Origin: Candidatus Nyctobacter psychrophilus
Lineage (GTDB): Bacteria > Vulcanimicrobiota > Vulcanimicrobiia > Vulcanimicrobiales > Vulcanimicrobiaceae
DNA length: 64,000 nucleotides
Direction of reading: 5' to 3'
NCBI GenBank assembly: GCA_014305025.1
Contig: JACRTY010000020.1
Coordinates: 1 to 64,000, forward strand
Shown: one piece after another, positions 25,344-34,657 of the stretch
Position numbering within the stretch: the stretch's first letter is position 1
Layout: the number at the start of each line of letters is the position of its first letter
The notes under the pieces: model-generated
What the model was told of the DNA's origin: nothing
The model's input: only the letters and a program-made list of their open reading frames with translations
Databases searched by the model: none
Translations under genes and position numbers: made by a program

Positions 25344-26902
25344 GTCGGCGCGTTAGCCGGATTCGTAAGCTCACCCTCCGTCGCGACGGATAACCGGTCG
25401 GGGCGCGATTTGCGGAAGCCGTAAGCGAAATAGATGATGAGTCCCACGGTCAGCGACCCGGCGAACCAAATGAGCGTGTCGCGGCTGAGTCCGAAGACGA
25501 CGAGCGTCAGCGAGAGCACGATGCCGATCGCGGGAAAGACCGGCACGAACGGCGAGCGGAAAGGACGCGGAATGTCGGGCCGTTTGTAGCGCAAGAAGAT
25601 GACCCCGGAACAGACGACGATGAACGCAGCGAGCGTGCCGATGTTTACGAGATTGAGCAATTGATTGAGCGGCACGATCAAGGTCAGGACGGCAACCCCG
25701 AAGCCGGTGATCATGGTCATCAGCGCGGGCGTCTTGAAGCGCGGATGGATGCGGGAAACGAACGGCGGCAGCATCTGGTCGCGTGACATCACGTAGAAGA
25801 TGCGTGTCTGCCCGAGCAGCGAGGCCAGCGCCACACTGGTCGTGCCGGCGATGACGCCCATCGTGATCGTCCAGGAGACGAAGGGATTGTGCAGCGGCGC
25901 GATCGCGCTCGCCAGGGCGGCGTTTTCATCGACTTTCTGCCACGGCACGATGCCGACCAGCATGACGGCGACGACGCAATAGATGATCGTTCCGATGCCG
26001 AGGGCACCCATGACGCCGACGGGCACGTCGCGCTGCGGGTTGCGGCACTCTTCGGCGGTCGTGGTCGCCGTGTCGAACCCGATGTACGAGAAGAAGACGA
26101 GCGCCGCGGCCGGGATCACGCCTTTGCCGCCGCCCCCGGAAAACGGCCGCAGCGAACCCCAGCCTTGCGGAACGAACGGCGAGAGGTTGGCGGGATGAAA
26201 CAGGCTGATGCCGGCGATGACGAACACGACCAGCGCCGAGATTTTCAGCACGACGAAGACGTTGTTGGTCGAGGCGGTTTCGCGGATGCCGATGCAGAGT
26301 AGGACCGAAAGCAGCAGTACGAAGGAACCACCGATCACGTCGTACTGAGAATGCGCGAAGTCCCACTGCCAAAAGGCCCACCACGGGCCGTGTAACGTGA
26401 AGTTGGACGTCTGCGCCCAATGCGGTAACGCGATGCCGGCGCTCGTCAGCGCGCCTTGGAATGCGGACGAGAACTGCTGCGCGACGGGCGCGGCGCTGAT
26501 GCCGTATTCGAAGAGCAGCGCGAAGCCGATGATCCAGGCGATGAGCTGTCCGAGCGTCGCGTAGGCGTACGTGTAAGCGCTCCCGGCGATCGGGACCATC
26601 GCGCCGAGCTCGGCGTACGACAGGGCGGCGAAGAACGAGGCCAGACCGGCCAACAGAAAGGCGATGATGATCGCCGGACCGGCGAGCCGCACGCCGGGTC
26701 CGATCGTCGTGAAGATGCCCCCGCCGATCATCGTCCCAAGGCCCACCGCGATCAGATCGCGCGCCCGCAGCGCGCGCCGCAGTTTCGAGTCGCGGCCCTG
26801 CGCGCGCATCGCGTCGATCGAGGTCGTCGCAAAGAGACGCCGCACGAACGGCGTCCTTTCCATCCCGGGAGCCAGTGGCGTCGGCTTTGTCGTCGCAGCC
26901 AT
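25340..26902 (-). CDS. APC-family amino acid permease
   Basis: The product is about 520 residues with twelve or more hydrophobic helices. It belongs to the cationic/neutral amino-acid transporter branch of the APC superfamily. The first helix carries LGTMIGGGIF, followed by GPAIIIAFLLAGLASFFAALSYAELGAM, FFSYIGFDTATTTAEECRNPQRDVP and FVCSGVI-like helices. It is predicted to import amino acids by proton or cation coupling; the substrate is unknown. The track start at 27040 runs into the pduO gene, so ATG 26902 is chosen; ATG 26863 is also possible. Confidence 0.88.
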   Translation of the reverse strand: MAATTKPTPLAPGMERTPFVRRLFATTSIDAMRAQGRDSKLRRALRARDLIAVGLGTMIGGGIFTTIGPGVRLAGPAIIIAFLLAGLASFFAALSYAELGAMVPIAGSAYTYAYATLGQLIAWIIGFALLFEYGISAAPVAQQFSSAFQGALTSAGIALPHWAQTSNFTLHGPWWAFWQWDFAHSQYDVIGGSFVLLLSVLLCIGIRETASTNNVFVVLKISALVVFVIAGISLFHPANLSPFVPQGWGSLRPFSGGGGKGVIPAAALVFFSYIGFDTATTTAEECRNPQRDVPVGVMGALGIGTIIYCVVAVMLVGIVPWQKVDENAALASAIAPLHNPFVSWTITMGVIAGTTSVALASLLGQTRIFYVMSRDQMLPPFVSRIHPRFKTPALMTMITGFGVAVLTLIVPLNQLLNLVNIGTLAAFIVVCSGVIFLRYKRPDIPRPFRSPFVPVFPAIGIVLSLTLVVFGLSRDTLIWFAGSLTVGLIIYFAYGFRKSRPDRLSVATEGELTNPANAPT

Positions 26903-26951
26903 TCCAGGGCGGCTTCGCGGCCCGCAGTCGTCGGCCTCCGGATACAGTACG

Positions 26952-27572
26952 CTAGGGCGGAGGGGTGGTTTTCGGATTCCAGCGGTGTTCAGGTATCCCG
27001 AGGGCGTGGTTGATCCAGCGCGCCCACACGAACAGGGCATCGGAGAGACGGTTGACGTAGCGCATCACGTCGCCGGAGATCGCTTCCTGGTCGCGCAAAT
27101 CCACGAGCAGCCGTTCCGCGCGGCGCGCAATGGTCCGCGCCAGGTGCAGGAATGCCCCGGCTTGCGAACCGCCGGGATTGATAAAGGTGTTCAGCGGTTC
27201 GAGGTCGTTTTGAGCGCGGTCGATGGCGCGCTCGAGCGCGCGGGCGTCGTCCGCCGAGACCAGCGGCATCCCTTCCCAGCGATCCTGCGGCAACGTCGCA
27301 AGATCGCTGCCGAGGTTGAACAGCACATCCTGCGTCCATGCGAGCCAAGCGTCCAGTTCGCGAACCGTGCCGATCGCGGCCTGCCCGGTCGCCCGTTGGT
27401 CCGCCGATACCGTCGCGAGAGTGCTGCGGGCCAGCCCGACGGCACTCGAGAGTTCGTCGATCGTTCCGTACGCCGCGATACGTAGCGCATTTTTCTTGAT
27501 GCGCTGACCGCCGACGAGCCCCGTGGTACCGTCGTCACCGGTGCGAGTGTAAATGCGCGTCAACTTCGGCAT
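26952..27572 (-). CDS. PduO-type ATP:cob(I)alamin adenosyltransferase
   Basis: The product is 206 residues from ATG 27572. It transfers the adenosyl group of ATP to cob(I)alamin to make coenzyme B12. The ATP-binding N-terminus TRTGDDGTTGL and the YGTIDELSSAVGLAR helix are diagnostic, as is the C-terminal RLSDALFVWAR motif. The longer open frame upstream runs into the divergent proS gene and is not used. It precedes the permease gene by about 50 bases. QueG in this window is a cobamide-dependent enzyme. Confidence 0.93.
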   Translation of the reverse strand: MPKLTRIYTRTGDDGTTGLVGGQRIKKNALRIAAYGTIDELSSAVGLARSTLATVSADQRATGQAAIGTVRELDAWLAWTQDVLFNLGSDLATLPQDRWEGMPLVSADDARALERAIDRAQNDLEPLNTFINPGGSQAGAFLHLARTIARRAERLLVDLRDQEAISGDVMRYVNRLSDALFVWARWINHALGIPEHRWNPKTTPPP

Positions 27573-27680
27573 CACGCGCGGTTCGATGCATACCTGACCG
27601 ATGACTGCGCCCGACGGAGACGTTTGCCGAAGAAGGCGGGTTGCAGGCGCGCGTGCGAAGCGTGCGAACCTACACCGTTC

Positions 27681-29141
27681 ATGTCCGACGTCCCGGCGAC
27701 GCCGCTCGTTAAAGAGATCCCGCCCAAGGCCGCGGATCTCTCCGAATGGTATCAAGCGGTCTGCTACAAAGCGGAGCTGGTTTCCCTTGCGCCGGTGCGC
27801 GGCTGCGTCGTGCTGCGGCCGTACGGATTTGCGATGTGGGAGCGGCTGCAAAGCGCGCTCGATGCGCGCTTCAAAGAAACCGGACACGAAAATGCCTACT
27901 TTCCGCTGCTAATCCCAAAAACTTTGTTGGCGCGCGAAGAGCAACACGTCGCGGGCTTCGCGCCCGAAGTGGCGTGGGTGACGCAGGGCGGCGGCGAAAC
28001 GCTGACGGAGCCGCTCGCGATTCGTCCGACGTCGGAAGTCGTGATCGGGACGATGTACGCGCAGTGGATTCAGTCGTATCGCGACCTTCCCGTGCTCATC
28101 AACCAGTGGGTCAACATCGTGCGTTGGGAAAAACGGACGCGCCCGTTTCTGCGCACGCTGGAGTTCCTCTGGCAGGAAGGCCACACCGCCCACGCGACCG
28201 AGGATGAAGCGGCGCGCGAAGTTCAACAGATGCTCGACATCTATCGGGAATTTTCCGAAACGTACGCCGCCGTGCCCGTGTATGCCGGAGAAAAATCAGC
28301 TGCCGAACGCTTCGCGGGGGCGACCCACACTTACTCGATCGAAGCGCTCATGCCCGACGGACGGGCGCTGCAGGCCGGCACCTCGCACGAGTTAGGGCAG
28401 AACTTTGCGAAAGCGTACGACATCACGTTCGCGACGGAAGACCAGAGCGTCGAGCACGCCTGGACGACATCGTGGGGCATGTCGTGGCGCATGCTGGGCG
28501 CCCTGATCATGGTGCATGGCGACGATCGGGGTTTGGTCCTACCGCCGAAGATGGCTCCGCTCGAAGCCGTTATCGTGCCGATCGTGCGCGGCGAGGGTGA
28601 CGACGTCCTCGCCGCCGCGCGACGCGTGTACGATACGCTGCGCGCCGCGGGGTTGCGCGTCAAACTCGACGACCGCAATCTGCGGCCCGGCAACAAGTTT
28701 GCCGACTGGGAGATGCGCGGCGTTCCGCTGCGCCTTGAACTCGGTGCGAAAGATCTCGCGGCCGAGGTCGTCACCTTCGTGCGGCGCGACAAAGAGAAAG
28801 GTGCAGACGGCGCCAAGTTCGCCGTGCCCTTCGCCGATGTGGCGAGTCGCATCCCACACACGCTGAGCGAAATCCAGTCCGCCCTCTTCGCGAAAGCGCG
28901 CGCCTTTCTGCACGAGCGCACCTCGCGGGTCGAGGACCGGAGCGAGTTCATGCGCTTGTGCAGCGAGCGCGCGGGCATGCTCGATATCGCCTGGTGTGGG
29001 CTCGCCGCCTGCGAAGCGGCGATCAAGGCGCAAACCAGCGCCACGACGCGCAACACGCGCCCGCTCGAAGGCGGCGAAACGGTCTGCACGGCGTGCGGTG
29101 AACCGGCGCGGCTGCGCGCCTATTTCGCCCAGAGCTACTGA
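27681..29141 (+). CDS. proS: Prolyl-tRNA synthetase, type 3 (archaeal/eukaryotic-like)
   Basis: The product is 486 residues from ATG 27681. It lacks the editing insertion of the usual bacterial form and matches the shorter type-3 layout. Class II motifs are visible: LAIRPTSEVVI, RWEKRTRPFLRTLEFLWQEGHTAH (motif 2) and GLVLPPKMAPLEAVIVP. The anticodon-binding domain follows. The C-terminal zinc-like end carries CTACGEP. It is divergent from pduO across 108 bases. Confidence 0.95.
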   Translation: MSDVPATPLVKEIPPKAADLSEWYQAVCYKAELVSLAPVRGCVVLRPYGFAMWERLQSALDARFKETGHENAYFPLLIPKTLLAREEQHVAGFAPEVAWVTQGGGETLTEPLAIRPTSEVVIGTMYAQWIQSYRDLPVLINQWVNIVRWEKRTRPFLRTLEFLWQEGHTAHATEDEAAREVQQMLDIYREFSETYAAVPVYAGEKSAAERFAGATHTYSIEALMPDGRALQAGTSHELGQNFAKAYDITFATEDQSVEHAWTTSWGMSWRMLGALIMVHGDDRGLVLPPKMAPLEAVIVPIVRGEGDDVLAAARRVYDTLRAAGLRVKLDDRNLRPGNKFADWEMRGVPLRLELGAKDLAAEVVTFVRRDKEKGADGAKFAVPFADVASRIPHTLSEIQSALFAKARAFLHERTSRVEDRSEFMRLCSERAGMLDIAWCGLAACEAAIKAQTSATTRNTRPLEGGETVCTACGEPARLRAYFAQSY

Positions 29142-29142
29142 G

Positions 29143-29790
29143 GTGCGCACGGCACGGCGAGGACTGGCCGTCGCGGCGTTCATCATGGCTGCGGCCCTCG
29201 CGCAAGCGCGTTCCCCCCTGCCGGCGGCGGCCGAAACGCGGCCACCGTCGCTGGCGCTGGTCGACGCTAACGCCCGTGCCGCCGGTAATCGGAGAGCCGT
29301 GGCCGTTGCTCTGGGCAAGCGTCTGTTCTCGAACGTGTGGCCCGTCCAAATCCTCAAAGTGCGCGTTGACGGCATCGGCCGGCATGAAGTCGCGGGCCTC
29401 GTGCTTTCGGGCGTCAAGTTTCATGGCCGCGTCGATGAGGCCGGCTTCCTCGATGAAGTAGCGGCGCTCGTCGCGACGAGCCTCGCCGCCGTGCCTATCG
29501 AAGAAGTGGACGTATGGGCGATTACGCCGCTCGATGTCGCCAAGGGCACGGTCGTGGCGGGCGATAACGCGCAGCCGACGGCCCGCATCGTGTTCGCCGC
29601 GACGGTGCGCCGCGGCGACGCGCCGACCTTCGCCCGGCGGTTGGCCAGCGGGACCGGCGTCTATTGGAACCCCTGGTGGAAACGCTCGCTGGCCGCGACG
29701 GCGCCAGCGCAGCGACAAGGCACGACGCGACGGTTGGGCGTAGCGGGGCACGTGGTCGTTCACTCACTGCCGGGGGCGCGTATTGTATAG
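29143..29790 (+). CDS. Exported protein of unknown function before the M16 protease
   Basis: The product is 215 residues from GTG 29143, one base after the proS stop. The N-terminus is a signal peptide (RRGLAVAAFIMAAALAQA). The mature protein has a central domain with KRLFSNVWPVQILKVRVDG and a VAALVATSLAAVPIEEVDVWAI helix/strand pair. No family is recognised. Its end overlaps the TTG start of the protease gene by eight bases, suggesting joint expression with it. Confidence 0.6.
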   Translation: MRTARRGLAVAAFIMAAALAQARSPLPAAAETRPPSLALVDANARAAGNRRAVAVALGKRLFSNVWPVQILKVRVDGIGRHEVAGLVLSGVKFHGRVDEAGFLDEVAALVATSLAAVPIEEVDVWAITPLDVAKGTVVAGDNAQPTARIVFAATVRRGDAPTFARRLASGTGVYWNPWWKRSLAATAPAQRQGTTRRLGVAGHVVVHSLPGARIV

Positions 29791-31039
29791 GAAGTCAACC
29801 TTGTCGGGGGGCGTTCGCGTCCTGACCGAATCGATGCCCTACGTGCGGTCGGCGACGCTCGGCATTTGGGCCGATGTGGGAAGTGCAGCCGAACGGCGCG
29901 AGCAACGTGGCATCTCGCACTTGTTGGAGCACATGCTCTTCAAAGGCACCTCACGCCGCAGCGCGCGCGAGATCGCCGAGACGATGGACGGAGTCGGCGG
30001 TAATCTGAACGCCTTCACCGATAAAGAGGCGACCTGTTACTACGCCAAGGTGATCGATCGCCACATTCCCCTGGCGATCGACGTGCTCGCCGACATGTTC
30101 TTGCACTCAACCTTGGCCGCCGAGGAGCTGATCAAAGAGCAGAACGTCGTGCTCGAAGAGATCCGCATGTACGACGACTCGCCCGACGACACGCTGCACG
30201 ATCTGTTCGTGCGCACGATGTGGCAGAGTTCCAGCCTCGGGGAACCGACGATCGGCTACCCCGACACGGTGCCGGCTCTCTGTAGCGACGATCTGCGGGC
30301 GCACTTGCGCGAGCGCTATGCTCCGAACCGGATCGTTTTCGCTGCGGCGGGCAACGTCGACCATGAGGCGGTCGTCAGCCTCGTGGAGCAGGCCTTCGCC
30401 GGCTTTGCGGGTGAGACGGCGGCACCCGTTCCCGAGCGCCCGGCCCTCACGCCGGCCACCCTCGTCCGGCGCAAGGATACCGAACAAGCGTACATCATGC
30501 TGGGGACCGAGGGGCTCGCGTCGCGCGATGAACGGCGCTACCCGCTCTCGGTACTCGATACGGTGCTCGGCGGCGGCATGTCGAGCCGGCTGTTTCAGGA
30601 AGTGCGCGAGAAGCGCGGGCTAGCCTACAGCGTCTACTCGTTCGGACAGGCCTACCGCGATGCTGGCCTCTTCGGCGTGTCGGCGGGAACGTCGCCGGAA
30701 AGCGCGCAGGAGTGCATCGACGTCATCACCGCGGAGTTGGCGGACTTTGCCGCCTGCGGCCCGACCGAGGCGGAAGCATCGCTCGCGCGCGAGCACATCA
30801 AGGGCAGCTTGACCCTTTCGCTCGAGAGCAGTTCGAGCCGCATGCTCCGCTTGGGCCGCAACGAGCTCGACCTGGGGCGCTACGTGCCCATCGAGGAGGT
30901 TGAAGCGCGGATCGATGCGGTGACGGTCGACGACGTCGCTGCGCTCGCCCGCGAGCTGTTCGTGCCGTCGTCACTCGGCCTGTGCGTGCTGGGTCCGCTC
31001 GACGACGTGGGGATACGCTGGCGCCGTAACGCTGCGTGA
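29783..31039 (+). CDS. M16-family zinc peptidase (PqqL/YmxG-like)
   Basis: The product is 418 residues from TTG 29783. The inverted zinc motif HLLEH provides H46, E49 and H50, and the third ligand lies in EQNVVLEEIRMYDDSPDD near residue 123. The C-terminal half is the second M16 domain with the R/Y substrate site (GGMSSRLFQEVREKRGLAYSVYSF). It is a cytoplasmic or processing peptidase similar to B. subtilis YmxG/MlpA. It couples by GTGA to amj. Confidence 0.94.
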   Translation: MYRKSTLSGGVRVLTESMPYVRSATLGIWADVGSAAERREQRGISHLLEHMLFKGTSRRSAREIAETMDGVGGNLNAFTDKEATCYYAKVIDRHIPLAIDVLADMFLHSTLAAEELIKEQNVVLEEIRMYDDSPDDTLHDLFVRTMWQSSSLGEPTIGYPDTVPALCSDDLRAHLRERYAPNRIVFAAAGNVDHEAVVSLVEQAFAGFAGETAAPVPERPALTPATLVRRKDTEQAYIMLGTEGLASRDERRYPLSVLDTVLGGGMSSRLFQEVREKRGLAYSVYSFGQAYRDAGLFGVSAGTSPESAQECIDVITAELADFAACGPTEAEASLAREHIKGSLTLSLESSSSRMLRLGRNELDLGRYVPIEEVEARIDAVTVDDVAALARELFVPSSLGLCVLGPLDDVGIRWRRNAA

Positions 31040-31935
31040 ACCTGCGGCCGCACGTTCCGAGTTGCGACGCACGTGAACTGGCATACCTAGGACACTACGG
31101 ATTTTGGTCTTCGTCGCTCGAAGTCGCACTGGCGCTCAACGTCGTCGTGACGGCGCTGCAGATCGGTGCGTACGCAGGCCGCATCGCGGGCGTGCGCACG
31201 GGCCGCATCGGGACGTCGATCTCGCTGTTCAATTTCTTCACGCTCGCGAGCCGGCTCGCGACCTTGGTGGTTACCCCGGCGCTCGGCAGCCTGGCCGATA
31301 CGGCGGCCCGCTACGCGACGTGCAACGGCACGATCCCCGGCGTCTTTGCGCTGCAGTTGCGTGCGATCGTCGCGGCCGGAACGTTCGGTGCCGTCGTCGG
31401 CACCTTGCTGATGCCGACCTTCATCATGCTGTTCATGCGCGGCGTTTATTCATTCGAGCGCCGCCACTCGATGTTGCGAGCCGTGCTGCGCCTGGCCGAT
31501 CCGCACGTGATCTTCGCTATCGTGCGCAGCGTACGCTGGCCGCCGCTCGGCGAGTTGCGCACGTTTTCACCGCGCTCATTGCCGCTGAAACTATTGGTCG
31601 GCAACGTCGTCGTCACGGGCGTCTACGCGATCGGCGTCGTCTCGTCGTTTTATGCAAGCGTGATCGATCTCGATGCGCGCACGACCGCAACCGCGCTTTC
31701 GGGCCTCGTCAACGGCATCGGCACGGTAGCCTTTTCGTTCTTCGTCGATCCGACGACGGCGTATATTACCGATCAAGCCGTCAAAGGCGAACGTTCGCCC
31801 GACGAAGTGCGTACGATGGTCTTTTGGCTTTCGGCGACCGCAATCGTCGGCTGGATCCTGTCCCAGATCATCCTGCTCCCCGGTGCGTACCTGATCGCCG
31901 CCGGCGCGCACGTGTTCCATCGCCCACATTCATAA
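31036..31935 (+). CDS. amj: Amj-type lipid II flippase (DUF2837)
   Basis: The product is 299 residues with about six transmembrane segments. The signature VVVTALQIGAYAGRIAGVRTGRIGTSISLFNFF and the later TLLMPTFIMLFMRGVYSFERRHS match the Amj/YdaH family, which flips lipid II across the inner membrane in parallel to MurJ. GTG 31036 overlaps the protease stop. No murJ is seen in this window. Confidence 0.88.
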   Translation: MNLRPHVPSCDARELAYLGHYGFWSSSLEVALALNVVVTALQIGAYAGRIAGVRTGRIGTSISLFNFFTLASRLATLVVTPALGSLADTAARYATCNGTIPGVFALQLRAIVAAGTFGAVVGTLLMPTFIMLFMRGVYSFERRHSMLRAVLRLADPHVIFAIVRSVRWPPLGELRTFSPRSLPLKLLVGNVVVTGVYAIGVVSSFYASVIDLDARTTATALSGLVNGIGTVAFSFFVDPTTAYITDQAVKGERSPDEVRTMVFWLSATAIVGWILSQIILLPGAYLIAAGAHVFHRPHS

Positions 31936-31981
31936 TGGCCGCACGCCTCACCGCAGCTCCCTTGCACGATCCGGAGAGTTC

Positions 31982-32641
31982 ATGAAAGCCCGCCTCGCTC
32001 TCGTCGCCTTCGCGCTGGCCGTAACCGTCGGGACGACGGGGTGTGCCGGTTCGCTGACCCGCTTCATCGTGCAGCAGCGTAACCATCAAGGCGACCTGGC
32101 CTTCCAAAATGGGAATCCCGGTGATGCGGCGCTCGCGTACAAACTCGCTCTGCGCGTCGCGCCTAAGAACGAACACGCGCGCGAAGGCTTGGTGGCCGTG
32201 CAATTGCAACTTGCCGCCCAGCTCTTCACCGAATCGAAATTCGATGACGCGCTCGCGGCGCTCGACATCGCGGCGAAATATGATTCGCAGAGCGTTCGGC
32301 TTGCCCAGCTTCGCTCCGAGATCGAAGAGGCGCGCGTACGGCGTGAGATCGTGCTCTCGAACTATCCGACCTATCGCGAGACGGGGCTTGGATTGCGCCG
32401 CTCGTACGCGCAACTGCGGCCCCAGAGCAATGCGATCGTCGCGACCTTGCAGCGCTTCGACTACAGCTTCGATGCCAGGCAGCTCAGCCGGGCGATAAAG
32501 CAGTCGACGCAGTTAGGAGCCGAGGTCGCGCGTCTTACGGCACGCCTAAAGAACTACCGTCAGTTAGTCGAATCGGGTGCGCCTGAGCGGAGCGCAAGCG
32601 CTCCGCTCGCACCGCCCGCTTCACTTTTGCCGCTGCCCTAG
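31982..32641 (+). CDS. TPR-containing lipoprotein
   Basis: The product is 219 residues. A lipoprotein signal ends in VGTTGC near residue 21. Two or three TPR-like helix pairs follow (GDLAFQNGNPGDAALAYKLALRVAP, QLFTESKFDDALAALDIAAKYD). A coiled-coil-like region runs to about residue 190, then a low-complexity proline/alanine tail. The function is unknown. GAG-rich DNA before ATG 31982 gives a good ribosome-binding site (GGAG). It is convergent with, and overlaps by 21 bases, the glycosyltransferase gene. Confidence 0.8.
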   Translation: MKARLALVAFALAVTVGTTGCAGSLTRFIVQQRNHQGDLAFQNGNPGDAALAYKLALRVAPKNEHAREGLVAVQLQLAAQLFTESKFDDALAALDIAAKYDSQSVRLAQLRSEIEEARVRREIVLSNYPTYRETGLGLRRSYAQLRPQSNAIVATLQRFDYSFDARQLSRAIKQSTQLGAEVARLTARLKNYRQLVESGAPERSASAPLAPPASLLPLP

Positions 32642-34201
32642 CTTCAAGCGCCCGCTCTTTTCGAGTTCGCGGAAGCGACGCCAGCGGGCTTCGGCGCCTG
32701 GAAGCTCGTGGCGCGGGTCGGTTACATAGACCGGCCATTGCGCACCCGCATGCAGCAATGGAAAGCGCTGCAGCCACGCGTAGAGTTCGACGTTGCGCGC
32801 CAGGCGGCCGGGCTCGACGGCGATGAAGTAGCGGGCGCCTTTGCGAATCGCGCTCTGTTCGTCGAAGGGTGTCCAAAGGTACGGATCTTCCTCCCAGCCC
32901 TTACGGCCGATATAGTACAGGATTGAAGGATCGTAATGCCCCATTACGACAAGCGTCCCGGGCGCGAGCGTCGCATCCAGGGCTTTGGCCGTACGGTAGA
33001 CGCTTTTTGAGTAGCGATAGTACGGCGTAGCGGTGACCGAGCCGCGGGCCGCGGCGAACGCCGCGAGCAACACACCGCCGGCGAGCATGACGCTGCGCGC
33101 AGCCGGCCGGCGCACGGAGCTCTCGAGGAAGGCAGCCAGGCCGCCGGTGTACAGCGCGGCGAGCGGCAGGAACGGATAGAGGTAATAGTCGACGCGCTCG
33201 ACCGTTACGACGACGAACGCGTACGCCAGCGCGGCGCCAAGCCAGCCCCATAGGAGCGCTCGTCGCACCGCATCGGCCGGACGCACGACGACGAGCGCCA
33301 CGACCGCGACGCCGAAGGCAACATCCCCGAGCATCGTTGCACGTAACATGCCGAGCGCGGTTCCCAGCAGGCTGAATGTATGCGCCAGCGCATGCGACGA
33401 CGTAAACGCGGCGTGCAACGCCGGCACGACGTGCAGCCGGGTGATGCCGCTCGCCCAGTGCCACTCCGCGATGCCGCGCACGTACGAGTCGTAGGCCGCA
33501 TACGGCGCGATTGCCAGCGCGAAGAAGGCGTACGCCGCCGGTTCCCGCAGCGCGCGCAGGGGTTTGCGTTGCGCCAGGAGCATGGCGGCAATCGGGACGA
33601 GGCCGAGTGCCGCGACGGGCTTGGCCAATAACGCTACGGCCGTTAGAACGACGGCGGCCATGAAGCGCCGTCCGAAGCGGCCGTCATCGGTGGCGATCCA
33701 CTGCCAACTCGCGAACACGGCGGCGGTCAAGAAGAACGTCATCGCCGTATCGGGCATGAACGTCCGGCCGTAATACACGCTGCCGGGATAAATGGCAAAG
33801 GCAAGCGCTGCGAAAACGAATGCGGCATTGCTCGCAAACAGACGGCGCGCGAAGAACCCGGCGACGACGACGGTACCGAGGCTGAACGCAATTGAGATCA
33901 GCCGTCCGAACACTTCATGAATGCCCCAGCCCTTGTACAGGATGGCGGCGAGGTACGGCACGATCTGCAGCTCCAGCTCGACGTAGTTGGGCGGTGGTCC
34001 ATCGTAGTCGGCCTGGGGGTGCAGCGGGTTGAAATCGAGGGTTGCAAAGTTACGCGCGATGGCCGCCGTATCGCCCTGCCGCCACCCCGGATGATCGAGG
34101 ATCGGATCGTGGATGCCGCGCAGCCGCAACCCGAGCGCAAGCAGCAGCACGGCGCCGAGCGCGACATACCATATCGCGCGGCCCGAGCTAACCCGAAGCA
34201 A
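32621..34201 (-). CDS. ArnT/PMT-like membrane glycosyltransferase
   Basis: The product is 526 residues from a TTG start just after the GtrA stop. About twelve hydrophobic segments and a first periplasmic loop with RGIHDPILDHPGWRQGDTAA fit the GT39/GT83-type (PMT_2, ArnT-like) fold, in which aspartates of that loop take part in catalysis using a polyprenyl-phosphate sugar. The C-terminal about 110 residues form a soluble domain. It is the last gene of a three-gene operon with a GtrA-like flippase and a PIG-V-like protein. Confidence 0.82.
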   Translation of the reverse strand: MLRVSSGRAIWYVALGAVLLLALGLRLRGIHDPILDHPGWRQGDTAAIARNFATLDFNPLHPQADYDGPPPNYVELELQIVPYLAAILYKGWGIHEVFGRLISIAFSLGTVVVAGFFARRLFASNAAFVFAALAFAIYPGSVYYGRTFMPDTAMTFFLTAAVFASWQWIATDDGRFGRRFMAAVVLTAVALLAKPVAALGLVPIAAMLLAQRKPLRALREPAAYAFFALAIAPYAAYDSYVRGIAEWHWASGITRLHVVPALHAAFTSSHALAHTFSLLGTALGMLRATMLGDVAFGVAVVALVVVRPADAVRRALLWGWLGAALAYAFVVVTVERVDYYLYPFLPLAALYTGGLAAFLESSVRRPAARSVMLAGGVLLAAFAAARGSVTATPYYRYSKSVYRTAKALDATLAPGTLVVMGHYDPSILYYIGRKGWEEDPYLWTPFDEQSAIRKGARYFIAVEPGRLARNVELYAWLQRFPLLHAGAQWPVYVTDPRHELPGAEARWRRFRELEKSGRLKLGQRQK

Positions 34202-34657
34202 TCACGCCGGTTCGCGAAACGTCCAATATTTGTTGACGAAGAAGTTGACGACGATACCGGAGAGCGTCGCAACGAACCATGTCTTATGCCCGGGACCGAG
34301 GTACGGCACGACGACGTGGGAGACGCCTAAACCGACCAGCAGCGCGACGAACGACACTGCAAGAAACTGCATGCCCTGCCTGACGGGATGGGCGCTGGAG
34401 CGGAACGTCCAGGCTCGGTTGAGGAAGTAATTCGAAACGCCTCCGGCCAGAAATGAGATGGAGTAATTGAGCGTGTAGTGCGCGGCCTGTACGTCGCGCG
34501 GCGTCGTCGTCTGGAGCACGGTAAAGACGATCAGGTTCACGACGAACCCCGATGCTCCGACGATGCCGAATTTGACGAACTGCCGGACGCCGCGCCGCTG
34601 GGCCAGCCGTCGCGCGATGTGCGGCCGCGCCGCGGGAGGAGCGATGTCGCGTTCCAT
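34202..34657 (-). CDS. GtrA-family membrane protein
   Basis: The product is 151 residues with four membrane segments. The family pattern is QFVKFGIVGASGFVVNLIVFTVL at the start, YFLNRAWTFR in the middle and NFFVNKYWTF at the end. GtrA-like proteins are thought to flip or position polyprenyl-phosphate-linked sugars. ATG 34657 overlaps the upstream stop (TGATG), so the longer upstream reading is not used. Both its neighbours are multi-span glycosyltransferases. Confidence 0.9.
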   Translation of the reverse strand: MERDIAPPAARPHIARRLAQRRGVRQFVKFGIVGASGFVVNLIVFTVLQTTTPRDVQAAHYTLNYSISFLAGGVSNYFLNRAWTFRSSAHPVRQGMQFLAVSFVALLVGLGVSHVVVPYLGPGHKTWFVATLSGIVVNFFVNKYWTFREPA

